Counted from the stretch's first letter, positions 6,994 through 14,483 are shown. The stretch: 14,483 nucleotides of DNA from Bacillota bacterium (GCA_905372035.1 CAJPNN010000043.1:1-14483); one strand, 5' to 3'. Notes: generated by a model from the letters alone, not told the origin. Program-made: numbers and translations.

Positions 6994-7039
6994 AAAAAAG
7001 GTATTTAACAAAATGTTTCCCGGGGAAATGATAAACACC
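6994..7039 (-). terminator. Rho-independent terminator of the AraC-type gene
   Basis: On the minus strand, GGTGTTTA and TAAATACC (7039-7000) form an 8-bp outer stem with one wobble. An inner TTTCC/GGAAA helix lies between them and TTTTTT (6999-6994) follows. It lies just after the stop of the AraC-type regulator. Confidence 0.65.
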
Positions 7040-7050
7040 TCATAAATAGG

Positions 7051-7995
7051 TTACAAATTTTTTCTCATTTGACTTGGAGTGACACCATAAGTTTTTTTAA
7101 AAGCTTTTTGGAAATATCCATCACCATAATATCCTACAGATTTTGCTATTTCAACGATGGGTAATTCATCATCATAAAGTAATTCAAGCGCTTTTGACAT
7201 TCTACATTTTTGGGTGTAGTCGTTTATAGTTGTATTAAACATTTCTTTAAAACCGGTTACCAATTTTTGCTGATTAATAGCAAATTTTTTAGTAAGTTCG
7301 AGGATTGTGAAGCTGTTTATAAAGTTTGTTTCTATATAAGATTTTACGCTGTTTAGAATTGTTTTGTCCTTAGAAGAAAGGTAGACATTGAGTTTGGGTT
7401 TTTCTTTATAAATATAATTATAGAGAAGAGAAAAAACTTCCAAAGATTTACCCTGAATATAAAGCTTTAGGGCTTCTCCCTCTAAAGAGCACTCTTTGAT
7501 ACTACTGCAAATTGATGTTATTTCCGGAATAGAAACAGGCTTTGGATTTAACAACATTGCGGATCTTTCAAAAAAATCGTCCTCCAATTTTATGGGAAGG
7601 GAAGAAAAGAAATCTTCCCTAAAAGCGAATTCGATATTGAGGAGTCTTTTATTTGCCTCAATTCTTTTGTATCCATAAAAGAAACTGTAGTTAACATAGG
7701 CGTTCAAACCATACTCAAATTCAAATACACTATCTTTTTTTTGGTAGTATGAGGCTGTTCCTGAGTAATATTGTCCTATTTCAATCATCCTTTCATCGGT
7801 ATATTCTTTTATAATAAATGGCTGATAAAGAGTGCAGTCAGAAATTATTGCCATGGCTGATTTTGGATTGCCGAGAATGGAGAAACCGCCAATGCCCTTT
7901 TCTTCATTTAAAATATAGTCGTTTCTTCCTTCCCTTGAATATTTAACAAAACCAAAACTTTCAAAATCTTTCCAATAATCCTCGATAGTTCTCAT
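7051..7995 (-). CDS. AraC-family transcriptional regulator
   Basis: Start ATG at 7995 is preferred because AGGTG (8005-8001) precedes it; the frame extends 29 codons further upstream to 8082, but that part lacks a ribosome-binding site and would overlap the predicted promoter. The resulting 314-residue protein ends in the twin helix-turn-helix domain of the family (about residues 215-314): ILELTKKFAINQQKLVTGFK as the first motif and IVEIAKSVGYYGDGYFQKAF, K-K-x-x-G-x-T-P-S-Q-x-R, as the second. The N-terminal two thirds is a probable ligand-sensing part without a recognised signature. It is transcribed away from the ABC transporter pair, like YbtA beside ybtPQ or other AraC-type sensors of siderophores. 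Activation of that pair on ligand binding is inferred from layout. Confidence 0.88.
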   Translation of the reverse strand: MRTIEDYWKDFESFGFVKYSREGRNDYILNEEKGIGGFSILGNPKSAMAIISDCTLYQPFIIKEYTDERMIEIGQYYSGTASYYQKKDSVFEFEYGLNAYVNYSFFYGYKRIEANKRLLNIEFAFREDFFSSLPIKLEDDFFERSAMLLNPKPVSIPEITSICSSIKECSLEGEALKLYIQGKSLEVFSLLYNYIYKEKPKLNVYLSSKDKTILNSVKSYIETNFINSFTILELTKKFAINQQKLVTGFKEMFNTTINDYTQKCRMSKALELLYDDELPIVEIAKSVGYYGDGYFQKAFKKTYGVTPSQMRKNL

Positions 7996-8042
7996 ATATA
8001 CACCTGCTTTTTTTGAATTATTATCTGTCTTATTTGAAGAAA

Positions 8043-8071
8043 ATATTAACATAAAAAGCCTGAAAAAGCAA
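8043..8071 (-). promoter_or_regulatory. Candidate promoter of the AraC-type gene
   Basis: On the minus strand TTGCTT (8071-8066) and TAATAT (8048-8043) are 17 bp apart, placing the start about 45 bases before ATG 7995. Both boxes are moderate matches. Confidence 0.4.
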
Positions 8072-8114
8072 TAATAAAGCAAAAAAAGCTGTTTTATTTA
8101 CAGAAATATGCTGG

Positions 8115-8143
8115 TTGATAATCACCATTAAATAAGGTAAACT
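8115..8143 (+). promoter_or_regulatory. Candidate promoter of the ABC transporter operon
   Basis: TTGATA (8115-8120), 17 bp and TAAACT (8138-8143) place a start near 8150. The -10 box is imperfect, as expected for an activator-dependent promoter. Confidence 0.45.
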
Positions 8144-8150
8144 AAAGCGT

Positions 8151-8166
8151 GTTAGCCATATCTAAC
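8151..8166. promoter_or_regulatory. Possible operator GTTAG-N6-CTAAC
   Basis: A small palindrome lies exactly at and after the predicted transcription start of the ABC operon. Its flanking bases (TGTTAG...CTAACCA) faintly recall DtxR/IdeR-type iron boxes. A repressor site is plausible; the owner is unknown. Confidence 0.3.
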
Positions 8167-8192
8167 CAAAGTGTTTTTGAAGGAGGTTGTTT

Positions 8193-9992
8193 TTGAATAT
8201 GAAAAATAAATCAAAAGGGATCTTAGATCATATTTTCCATTACTCGAGTGAAGGCAAATCTTTTTTGGTATTCAGCATATGTTTATCAGTTATAGGAATG
8301 ATATGTAATGTTATCCCCTATATATCGGTATATTTTATCAGCAAGGCATTTTTAATATCAGGAGGAAATAAAAAAACAATATTATTTTGGATAATTGTAG
8401 CAGGTATTGCCATCTTCCTAAACTTGATTTTTACTTTCATAGGTGGGTTGGGCTGTCACAAAATTGCTTTTAAAACTTTATATCTTTATAGAATTAAGAT
8501 CATGGAACACTTAGGTAAATTACCGCTTGGATTTTTTTCAAAAAATACAAGTGGCAGCATTCAAAAAATCATGGATGAAAATGTTGAAAAGCTGGAAGGA
8601 ATCATTGCACATATGATGCCGGACTTAATAGGTTCCTTTGCTGTGTTGTTATTGCTCTTTGCAGGTATCGGCTATCTGAATATAATCATGGCAATTACCG
8701 TACTTGTATCTGTTGTTATTGCATTTCTTTTTCAGTTTATGATATTCGGAAGTAAGAGTGCAAAAGCAAGATATGAGAGCTATATGAAAGCTTCGGGTAA
8801 CATTACAAGCAGTTTTTCTGAATATATAAAGGGAATGGCGGAAGTGAAGCTCTTCGGTAGAACAGGCGGTATGCTGAGAAGTCTTGAAAACCACCTTGAT
8901 GAAAGTCTTCAATGGGAACTTACAAATTACAAAAAGGCGTCTCTTCCGATGAGCATGTATAAGAGTATCATTTTGTCTCTTTTAACCTTTGTAGTTCCTA
9001 TGGGAGGACTGCTTATATGGAATAGTCCGATGGAGTCCACTGTATTAGCTGTTATTATGGCTCTTATTATTGCACCGGCTCTATACGAACCTCTTTTAAC
9101 CTGCATTGACTATGCTACTCAAATAAACCTTGCCAAAGCGGGACTTTCTCAAATTGAGAATATTATAAATGAAACTGTTTTTGAAATTAAGGATAGTTCA
9201 GATGAAATAAGTGGAAGTGATGTCGTATTTGATAATGTTTCATTTTCTTATGAGAGCGAAGCTGATTCTTTGAGAAAGTTTGCTCTTGACAAAGTTTCTC
9301 TCGTGTGTGAGGAAAAGAAAATGACAGCCTTAGTCGGCGAATCGGGAAGTGGAAAGTCTACAATAGGACAGTTGATTTTGCGTTTTTGGGATGTAGATGA
9401 AGGAAGTATAAAAATCGGTGGAAAGGATATAAGAGCGGTTGCTACAAAAGAGCTAATGGGAAAAATTGCCTTTGTTTTTCAAGATACTCATATTTTTTCC
9501 GATACGGTAAGGAATAATATTTCAATGAATGGAGATGTTTCAGAGGAAGAAATCATCAAAGCTGCTAAAAAAGCGAGATGCCATGAGTTTATAATGAATC
9601 TTCCAGATGGTTATGACACGATAATTGGTAGCGGTAATATAAAGTTGTCCGGCGGAGAAGCCCAGAGGCTATCCATTGCCAGAACATTTTTGAAAGATTC
9701 TGAAATTGTGATTTTAGATGAAGCTTTAGCTTATACTGATGCCGAGAATGAAAATCTGATTCAAGAAGCTATTAAAAATTTAATTAAGAATAAGACGGTT
9801 ATTGTAATTGCTCATAGATTAAAGAGCATTATGGAGGCGGATAACATTATTGTTTTAAAAGAAGGGAAAATAATAGAAGAAGGCACGCATGAAAATCTTT
9901 TAGAAAAAGACGGAGAGTATAAGAGTTTATGGGATTTACAGTTTGAAGCAGAAAGTTGGGAAATCGAGAGAAAGGCGGGCGAACAGCAGTGA
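8193..9992 (+). CDS. ABC transporter, fused membrane and ATPase domains, YbtP/IrtA-like (subunit 1)
   Basis: TTG 8193 lies six bases after AGGAGG (8181-8186); ATG 8199 (spacing 12) is the alternative, and the TTG at 8187 is too close. The 599-residue protein has six membrane helices in about residues 25-330 (type IV exporter fold) and a C-terminal ATPase. Walker A is GESGSGKST (382-390), the Q-loop is FQDTHIFSD, the signature LSGGE (485-489), Walker B IVILDE (505-510) and the switch histidine 541. The D-loop region reads ALAYTDAENE, close to the ATAFADPENE form of YbtP/IrtA-like proteins, and HLGKLPLGFFSK plus EKLEGIIAHMMPD also fit that group. These relatives have an exporter fold but import siderophores. 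It forms a heterodimer with the next gene product. The substrate is inferred, not shown; drug or peptide export is the alternative. Confidence 0.88.
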   Translation: MNMKNKSKGILDHIFHYSSEGKSFLVFSICLSVIGMICNVIPYISVYFISKAFLISGGNKKTILFWIIVAGIAIFLNLIFTFIGGLGCHKIAFKTLYLYRIKIMEHLGKLPLGFFSKNTSGSIQKIMDENVEKLEGIIAHMMPDLIGSFAVLLLLFAGIGYLNIIMAITVLVSVVIAFLFQFMIFGSKSAKARYESYMKASGNITSSFSEYIKGMAEVKLFGRTGGMLRSLENHLDESLQWELTNYKKASLPMSMYKSIILSLLTFVVPMGGLLIWNSPMESTVLAVIMALIIAPALYEPLLTCIDYATQINLAKAGLSQIENIINETVFEIKDSSDEISGSDVVFDNVSFSYESEADSLRKFALDKVSLVCEEKKMTALVGESGSGKSTIGQLILRFWDVDEGSIKIGGKDIRAVATKELMGKIAFVFQDTHIFSDTVRNNISMNGDVSEEEIIKAAKKARCHEFIMNLPDGYDTIIGSGNIKLSGGEAQRLSIARTFLKDSEIVILDEALAYTDAENENLIQEAIKNLIKNKTVIVIAHRLKSIMEADNIIVLKEGKIIEEGTHENLLEKDGEYKSLWDLQFEAESWEIERKAGEQQ

Positions 9993-11725
9993 GAGAAATT
10001 ATAAGAAAATTTACCATGGGACATCCAAAACAGGTATTAGAGCCGGTAGTATGGCATTTTTTAGAAGGATTTACAATGACTTTTCCTGCCGTCGCTGTTT
10101 ACTTTGCAATCAATCTTTTTATAAAACACTTTGAATATCCGAAGGGGATTTTTGATGAGGGATACTGGAATATTGCTCTATGGATGTTCGGTTTATTTAT
10201 ATTACAACTAATTGTCAGTACACTTACTTTTTTAAGACTGTTTCTTCCGGGGGCAATTCATTCTACAAATAATAAAAAAGAGTTTATAAAAAAAATCAAA
10301 GGATTGCCCCTCGGTTTTTTCTCTAAAACACGTTCCGGAGAGCTTATCAATACATTTACAGGAGATTTTTTGGCGATTGAACAAAGCATGGTAGGAAGCT
10401 TTACAGGACTTTTAGGAATCGTTTGCTCTTGCGTCATCACTTCTGTATTCATGTTTTATTTTAATCCTATTATAGCTATTGCTTTTTATGTTACGATACC
10501 TGTTTCGGGAATTATCATCATGGCATCCATGAAAATGTTCGGACACTTGAGCGTGGAACTCAGATCTGCTAAAGATGATACCGCAGAAGGATTAAATGAA
10601 TATCTTTCAGGGATGAAAACTTTAAGAAGCTATAACCAAATAGGAGAAGGTTTTTCGAAGCTTCAAACAGCATATAGGCATTTGATGAATGTAAGCATAA
10701 AAGGTGAAACTATAGGAGGAGCACTTCTCGGTTTGGCACTGACACTTGTGAGGTCAGGGTTACCACTTATGTGTTTTGTGGGTTCATACCTATTGCTTGG
10801 TGGCAAGATAAGCCTGATTTCGTTTTTGAGCATTATTGTTATCGGGACTAAAATCATAAGTCCTCTTTTGACTTGGATTAGGTACACTGCATTGCTTAGG
10901 GCACAGTATGTAAGTGCAGGAAGGATTGACAATGTAATGAAAGAAAAGGAGTTGTTTGGAAACAAAAAAATAGAAAGTTTAGATGATATTCATTTTGAAA
11001 ATGTAAGTTTTTCCTATACAAAAGGTCAAACGATCATTAAAAATATATCTTGTTATCTTAAGAAAAACTCTCTTATTGCAATTGTGGGTCCGAGTGGGAG
11101 TGGTAAATCAACAATGCTTAAATTGATTGCAAGATTTTGGGATGTTGACAAAGGCAAAATAAAAATAGGTGAAATCCCTCTAAATGAAATCTACCCGGAT
11201 AATTGGTTAGAACAAATTTCTATGGTTTTACAAGATGTTTATCTTTTTCATGAAACAATCAGAGAAAATATTATTTTTGGAAATGAAAATGTAGAAGAGG
11301 AAGATATGATTTATGCTTCGAAGCTGGCAGGGTGTCATGATTTTATTGAAAAGCTCCCGAAAGGGTATGAAACAATTGTGGGAGAGGGAGGTTCTACATT
11401 ATCAGGAGGTGAAAAACAAAGGATATCCATTGCCAGAGCAATTCTTAAAAATGCACCTATTTTACTTTTAGATGAACCTACTTCAAGTTTAGATGCAAAG
11501 AATGAGGTCTTGATTCAAAAAGCGATATCAAACTTAGTAAAAGATAAAACGGTAGTTATGATTGCTCATAGATTAAAAACAATAAAAAATGCGGACCATA
11601 TAATTGTTTTAGATAAGGGAAGTATTGTAGAAGAAGGAAAACATGAAGAGTTGTTAAAGAACGAAGGGCTTTATCAGAAACTCTGGAATTTGCAAAATAA
11701 ATCAAAAGAATGGAAAATATCATAG
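9989..11725 (+). CDS. ABC transporter, fused membrane and ATPase domains (subunit 2)
   Basis: GTG 9989 overlaps the previous stop as GTGA, so the two subunits are translationally coupled; the earlier in-frame ATG at 9956 would give 11 extra polar residues and lacks a good ribosome-binding site. The 578-residue protein has a six-helix membrane domain (about 25-320) with GLPLGFFSKTRSGEL, the typical cytoplasmic coupling region. A canonical ATPase follows: Walker A GPSGSGKST (367-375), Q-loop LQDVYLFHE, signature LSGGEKQ (471-477), Walker B ILLLDEPTSSLD (from 491) and histidine 527. Both nucleotide-binding sites of the heterodimer thus look complete, with catalytic glutamate after Walker B in each half. 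The partner is the preceding protein; the order corresponds to ybtP-ybtQ or irtA-irtB. No terminator is clear after the gene. Confidence 0.88.
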   Translation: MREIIRKFTMGHPKQVLEPVVWHFLEGFTMTFPAVAVYFAINLFIKHFEYPKGIFDEGYWNIALWMFGLFILQLIVSTLTFLRLFLPGAIHSTNNKKEFIKKIKGLPLGFFSKTRSGELINTFTGDFLAIEQSMVGSFTGLLGIVCSCVITSVFMFYFNPIIAIAFYVTIPVSGIIIMASMKMFGHLSVELRSAKDDTAEGLNEYLSGMKTLRSYNQIGEGFSKLQTAYRHLMNVSIKGETIGGALLGLALTLVRSGLPLMCFVGSYLLLGGKISLISFLSIIVIGTKIISPLLTWIRYTALLRAQYVSAGRIDNVMKEKELFGNKKIESLDDIHFENVSFSYTKGQTIIKNISCYLKKNSLIAIVGPSGSGKSTMLKLIARFWDVDKGKIKIGEIPLNEIYPDNWLEQISMVLQDVYLFHETIRENIIFGNENVEEEDMIYASKLAGCHDFIEKLPKGYETIVGEGGSTLSGGEKQRISIARAILKNAPILLLDEPTSSLDAKNEVLIQKAISNLVKDKTVVMIAHRLKTIKNADHIIVLDKGSIVEEGKHEELLKNEGLYQKLWNLQNKSKEWKIS

Positions 11726-11761
11726 GAGATTCGCCTTTCTTTGTTTGGAAGACAACAATAT

Positions 11762-11862
11762 ATGAAGCGTAGGAATGAAAAATTAAAGAGTTAGAAAATG
11801 TAATGAATCAGTTGAGAAAATCAAAAAAAGTAAAGCAGAGAATGTCAGTATGTACATTTTAA
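11762..11862 (+). pseudogene. Short basic coding remnant with a frameshift
   Basis: An ATG at 11762 reads MKRRNEKLK and meets a stop, while the frame from 11788 carries on as ELENVMNQLRKSKKVKQRMS and ends at TAA 11860-11862. Together they would make one continuous lysine-rich helical peptide of about 33 residues if one base were restored. No ribosome-binding site and no family recognised. The rest of 11726-11910 holds nothing I can identify. Confidence 0.2.
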
Positions 11863-11913
11863 AAATATTATAATCACAGGATAAATTAATTGATTTGTTC
11901 TGTCATTATCATC

Positions 11914-11942
11914 TTGCAAAATAAGGAATGACATGATACAAT
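11914..11942 (+). promoter_or_regulatory. Promoter of the second TetR-family gene
   Basis: TTGCAA (11914-11919), a 17-bp spacer and TACAAT (11937-11942) form a good sigma-A-type promoter. The -10 box abuts the palindrome at 11943. A 7-bp inverted repeat (TGTCATT 11901-11907, AATGACA 11927-11933) flanks the -35 box. Confidence 0.65.
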
Positions 11943-11957
11943 GATAACAGCGTTATC
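11943..11957. promoter_or_regulatory. Operator GATAAC-N3-GTTATC
   Basis: A perfect palindrome with 6-bp arms and three central bases sits directly after the -10 box and over the expected start of the TetR-type gene. A close copy occurs before the ECF operon (12645-12659), supporting a shared regulator. Confidence 0.7.
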
Positions 11958-11978
11958 GGTCATAGGAGGTGAAGTCTG

Positions 11979-12599
11979 TTGATTAGAAGTAGTTTTGATG
12001 ATACTCATGCCAAAATACTGGATTGTGGAAAAAAGCACTTCCTGAAGAATGGATTTGAAAAAGCCGGTTTAAGAGATATATGTAAAGATGCCGGCGTGAC
12101 TACAGGAGCTTTTTATAGACATTTTAATGATAAAAATGAATTATTTGAAGCAATTGTTTCTCCGGTAGCGAATAAAATAATAGATAATTTTTTTAAGTAT
12201 GAAAAAATCTCGATTAACGGTATTAGAACAAAACAGAATGAAAAAGTTGCAGAAGTTCATGTAGATGGTACGATAGAAACTGCAATGTTTCTTTTTGACA
12301 ATAAAGAAATTTATGCGTTGCTAATTAATGGTTCTTTTGGCTCATCATATGCAAACTTTCTCGAAAAATTAACGGAAATGGAAGACGGTACAAGAATAAA
12401 AATGCAAGAGATTTATTCTGATACAGATGATTCACAGGAACATATTAGTAATAAAGGATTTCATATAATTAATCACTCCCATTTTTTAGCACTTACTGAG
12501 GCTGTTTTACATTCGGAGAATAAGGAGGAGCTAATTGATCACGCAAAACTGGTATCTCGTTTTTTTTCAGGAGGCTGGAAAACTGTTCGAGGATATTAA
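11979..12599 (+). CDS. TetR/AcrR-family transcriptional regulator
   Basis: TTG 11979 lies nine bases after AGGAGG (11964-11969), a strong site that fixes this start. The 206-residue protein begins with the TetR DNA-binding domain: AKILDCGKKHFLKNGFEKAG, then LRDICKDAGVTTGAFYRHF (31-49) with the recognition helix, then NDKNELFEAIV. The remaining 140 residues form the ligand-binding helices. Palindromes of the form GATAAC-N3-GTTATC occur at its own promoter and, with one mismatch, before the downstream ECF operon, so it likely represses both. It lies between the ABC pair and the ECF genes, facing the same way. The ligand is unknown; it may be related to the ECF substrate. Confidence 0.88.
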   Translation: MIRSSFDDTHAKILDCGKKHFLKNGFEKAGLRDICKDAGVTTGAFYRHFNDKNELFEAIVSPVANKIIDNFFKYEKISINGIRTKQNEKVAEVHVDGTIETAMFLFDNKEIYALLINGSFGSSYANFLEKLTEMEDGTRIKMQEIYSDTDDSQEHISNKGFHIINHSHFLALTEAVLHSENKEELIDHAKLVSRFFSGGWKTVRGY

Positions 12600-12644
12600 G
12601 TTTAAGTATAGGATAAGTAAAAGCAGATTTTTTTTAAAACAAAA

Positions 12645-12672
12645 GATAACAATGTTAGCACATACTGTTATC
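12645..12672. promoter_or_regulatory. Operator-like sites before the ECF operon
   Basis: GATAAC-AAT-GTTAGC (12645-12659) copies the palindrome at the TetR promoter with one arm mismatch. A further half-site TGTTATC (12666-12672) follows, and GATAACA/TGTTATC also form a wider 7-bp inverted repeat. Binding here would control the S-component gene. I find no convincing -35/-10 pair in 12600-12729. Confidence 0.55.
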
Positions 12673-12729
12673 AAAAGTTTAAATAATGATTCATATTCAA
12701 TCTAAATAAAATTAAGGAGGAAATATAAG

Positions 12730-13341
12730 ATGAATAATGAAAAACAAAATAAGTTAAAAATGAGGGATATTATCACGTTATCTATATTTAATATAGCAAT
12801 GATTGTAATAATGCTTGCCACGAAAATGTGTACCATGATGTTAACAACACCTGCATTTGACTATTTATTTTATGTAGGAATTATGGGCTTGCTTTGTGGA
12901 CCTGTGTTTGTAGTGATGTCAAATAAGGTGCCTAAAAGGGGCATATATTTAGTTACCGGAATATTCGGTGGACTATTCATAACTGTAATGGGATCTCCAT
13001 GGTTTTTGCCGGTAATGATTGTGGTGGGTATCATATGTGAAATAGTTATGATTGGGAAAGATACTTATAGAAGCCCTAAAAGAAATGGTATTGCATATTC
13101 AATATACTGGGCGTTATATGCTCTTGGCAGTACAATTCCTATGTTTTTTTTCAAGGAACAGTATTTAAATAGTTTAAAAGCAAGCTATACGGATGAAGGA
13201 ATTAAGACCTTGGTTAGATTTTATGGCTCATGGGATATGCTTTTATTGATTGCTGCAATAACAATTGTATTATCTGCAGTTGGATTTATAGTGGGACAAA
13301 AACTTTTAAAAAAACATATAGAGAAGGCAAAGCTGGTATAG
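12730..13341 (+). CDS. ECF transporter S component, MptD (Trep_Strep) family
   Basis: ATG 12730 follows AAGGAGG (12714-12720) by nine bases. The 203-residue protein is almost wholly hydrophobic, with about six membrane segments (near 13-32, 46-63, 71-87, 91-108, 121-140, 169-190). The run KMRDIITLSIFNIAM, then a PAFDYLFYVGI segment, GLLCGPVFVVMSNKVPKRG and GSPWFLPVMI, is that of the MptD-type putative S components known in Firmicutes and spirochaetes. S components bind the substrate and dock on EcfT with two ATPases; for this family the substrate is not settled. EcfT follows immediately with no gap and an ATPase after it, giving the full set expected of a dedicated (group I-like) ECF transporter. 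Its promoter region holds the palindrome shared with the adjacent TetR-type gene. Confidence 0.82.
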   Translation: MNNEKQNKLKMRDIITLSIFNIAMIVIMLATKMCTMMLTTPAFDYLFYVGIMGLLCGPVFVVMSNKVPKRGIYLVTGIFGGLFITVMGSPWFLPVMIVVGIICEIVMIGKDTYRSPKRNGIAYSIYWALYALGSTIPMFFFKEQYLNSLKASYTDEGIKTLVRFYGSWDMLLLIAAITIVLSAVGFIVGQKLLKKHIEKAKLV

Positions 13342-14010
13342 ATGAGAAAATTAGATAATAGGACATATATTATCTTATTAGCAGTATCAACAATATTTTG
13401 GTTTTTATTTAATAAAAATTATCAAATACATTTAAGTGTTGCATTAAATATGTCTCTTTTAATTTATATAAGAGAATATAAAAAGGCTATCAAATTTGTT
13501 ATTACATACTTTGCCATGATTCTATTGGCAAATTTATTTGCAGGTAAGATAGCCTTAATGTATATAATTTTGAATATGTTAGCCCGAAGCATTCCGCTTA
13601 TAATGCTGGTTACATGTATAGTTACAGGTAATTCCGGTGAACTTATGTCAAGTTTACAGAAATTAAGAATACCGAAATCTATTATTGTCATGATTTGCAT
13701 CATGATAAGGTTTTTCCCTGTTTTAAGTAAAGAGAGCATATATATTCGGAATGGTATGAAAGCAAGGGGAGTATTTAGCAACCGGAAAGATTATATTAGA
13801 CATCCTTTTTTGGCATACGAGTGTTTCATGGTTCCGTTAATAATTCGATGCATAAAATTGTCGGACGAACTTGGAGCTACGGCAGAGCTAAGAGGATTAA
13901 ATGCAGATAAGAGTAGGACATGCATATATGAGGTGGTTTTCGGTCTAAAAGATATATTTGCACTTATTATGTATGGAGCTGCAATAGGATTAATATATTT
14001 TGGAGTGTGA
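13342..14010 (+). CDS. ECF transporter transmembrane component EcfT
   Basis: The ATG directly follows the stop of the S-component gene, so translation is probably coupled; no clear ribosome-binding site is present. The 222-residue protein has N-terminal membrane helices (from about 9), then the cytoplasmic coupling helices with the two family signatures KARG (140-143) and AELRG (181-185), which contact grooves in the ATPases. The segment PKSIIVMICIMIRFFP between helices and the C-terminal helix near 203-220 also fit. It is a little shorter than the usual 250-270 residues but shows no missing block. It links the S component to EcfA subunits and transmits ATP-driven toppling. Confidence 0.85.
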   Translation: MRKLDNRTYIILLAVSTIFWFLFNKNYQIHLSVALNMSLLIYIREYKKAIKFVITYFAMILLANLFAGKIALMYIILNMLARSIPLIMLVTCIVTGNSGELMSSLQKLRIPKSIIVMICIMIRFFPVLSKESIYIRNGMKARGVFSNRKDYIRHPFLAYECFMVPLIIRCIKLSDELGATAELRGLNADKSRTCIYEVVFGLKDIFALIMYGAAIGLIYFGV

Positions 14011-14013
14011 ATA

Positions 14014-14483
14014 TTGGCGATGATAGAATTTAAAAAAGTATATTTTTCTTATAAGGACGGTGATGAATCTATAAAAGACATTAGTTTTTCTGTAAAACAG
14101 GGAGAATGCACCATTCTTTGTGGGAAATCAGGCTCAGGAAAGAGTACGATTTTACGTACAGTGAGTGGATTAGCTCCTGTTTTTTATGAGGGTTCTTTAC
14201 AAGGAAAAATTGAGGTAGATAGGCAAATTCCGGCTGAATTGGAATCAGAAAATCGTGCCAAATTGTTTGGCGTTGTTTTTCAAGATCCAAGAAGCCAATT
14301 TTTTATGAATACAGTTCAAGATGAAATTTGTTTTGCAGCAGAAAATATTGGAGTTCCATCAAATAAAATAAGAGAAATGCTCTATGAAGTTTCGAGCTTT
14401 GTTGGAATTGAAGATTTACTTTTAAGAAATATAGATGAATTGTCTAGCGGTCAAAAGCAAAAAGTTGCAATTGCATCTTCTTT
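14014..14483 (+). CDS. ECF transporter ATPase (EcfA-type), 3' partial
   Basis: TTG 14014 lies eight bases after GGAG (14002-14005); the ATG at 14020 is a less well spaced alternative. The frame stays open to the window end, giving 156 residues. Walker A is GKSGSGKST (37-45), the Q-loop FQDPRSQFFM has Gln90, and the signature reads LSSGQKQKVAIAS (from 143). The QDP-Q-F form of the Q-loop is characteristic of cobalt/vitamin-type ECF ATPases. Walker B and the switch histidine lie beyond the window. It may be one of two ATPase genes or the front half of a fused double ATPase; the sequence ends too early to tell. Confidence 0.88.
   Translation, partial: MAMIEFKKVYFSYKDGDESIKDISFSVKQGECTILCGKSGSGKSTILRTVSGLAPVFYEGSLQGKIEVDRQIPAELESENRAKLFGVVFQDPRSQFFMNTVQDEICFAAENIGVPSNKIREMLYEVSSFVGIEDLLLRNIDELSSGQKQKVAIASS

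Noticed and set aside
8000..8082. Longer N-terminus of the AraC-type protein from 8082
   Set aside because: The extra 29 residues are not family-like, overlap the predicted promoter and lack a ribosome-binding site; AGGTG precedes the ATG at 7995.
8649..8912. Minus-strand frames inside the ABC genes and other genes
   Set aside because: They mirror the coding strand, lack ribosome-binding sites and show no family motifs; they are shadows.
9956..9988. ATG 9956 as start of the second ABC subunit
   Set aside because: It would overlap the previous gene by 37 bases without a ribosome-binding site, while GTG 9989 gives the standard GTGA overlap.

Overview
The window is AT-rich, with ribosome-binding sites of the AGGAGG type, several TTG/GTG starts and gene families typical of low-GC Gram-positive anaerobes. 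A Clostridia/Tissierellia-like Firmicute is the best guess. This rests on composition and family content; no marker gene is present to fix the taxon.

Left part (1-6960) looks like an accessory region with decaying genes. It opens with the 3' part of a large gene whose product carries a phospholipase D-like HxK/HDR domain and a long helical C-terminus, possibly a defence protein. Next comes a stretch of about 310 nt that does not code but is rich in nested inverted repeats, read here as a structured RNA and most likely a 5' group II intron fragment. A frameshifted flavodoxin stub follows. On the minus strand there is a compact two-gene operon, an amidohydrolase followed by a TetR-type regulator with a 4-bp overlap. 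Its promoter overlaps a perfect 12+12 bp palindrome, which points to autorepression. Beyond it are fragments of unrecognised coding sequence and then a Fic-like gene broken by an in-frame TAG and truncated before the catalytic motif. That gene keeps a good promoter and two inverted-repeat pairs with identical 24-nt spacers. A 72-residue two-helix membrane protein with its own promoter, a coupled 14-codon leader ORF and a terminator closes this part.

Right part (7000-14483) is an intact transport locus. An AraC-family regulator (minus strand) is divergent from two overlapping genes for a heterodimeric ABC transporter of the exporter fold. The first half resembles the YbtP/IrtA group, so the arrangement recalls ybtA-ybtPQ of siderophore uptake. 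A second TetR-family regulator follows, with a perfect GATAAC-N3-GTTATC palindrome directly after its -10 box. A near copy lies in front of the next gene, suggesting that this regulator controls itself and the downstream operon. That operon encodes an ECF transporter: an MptD-type S component, an EcfT transmembrane subunit and an EcfA ATPase cut by the window end.

Working model (inference): the right half is a regulated nutrient or metal-chelate uptake island combining a YbtPQ/IrtAB-like transporter with an ECF module of unknown substrate. The left half is a graveyard of mobile or accessory genes around one intact TetR-controlled amidohydrolase unit.
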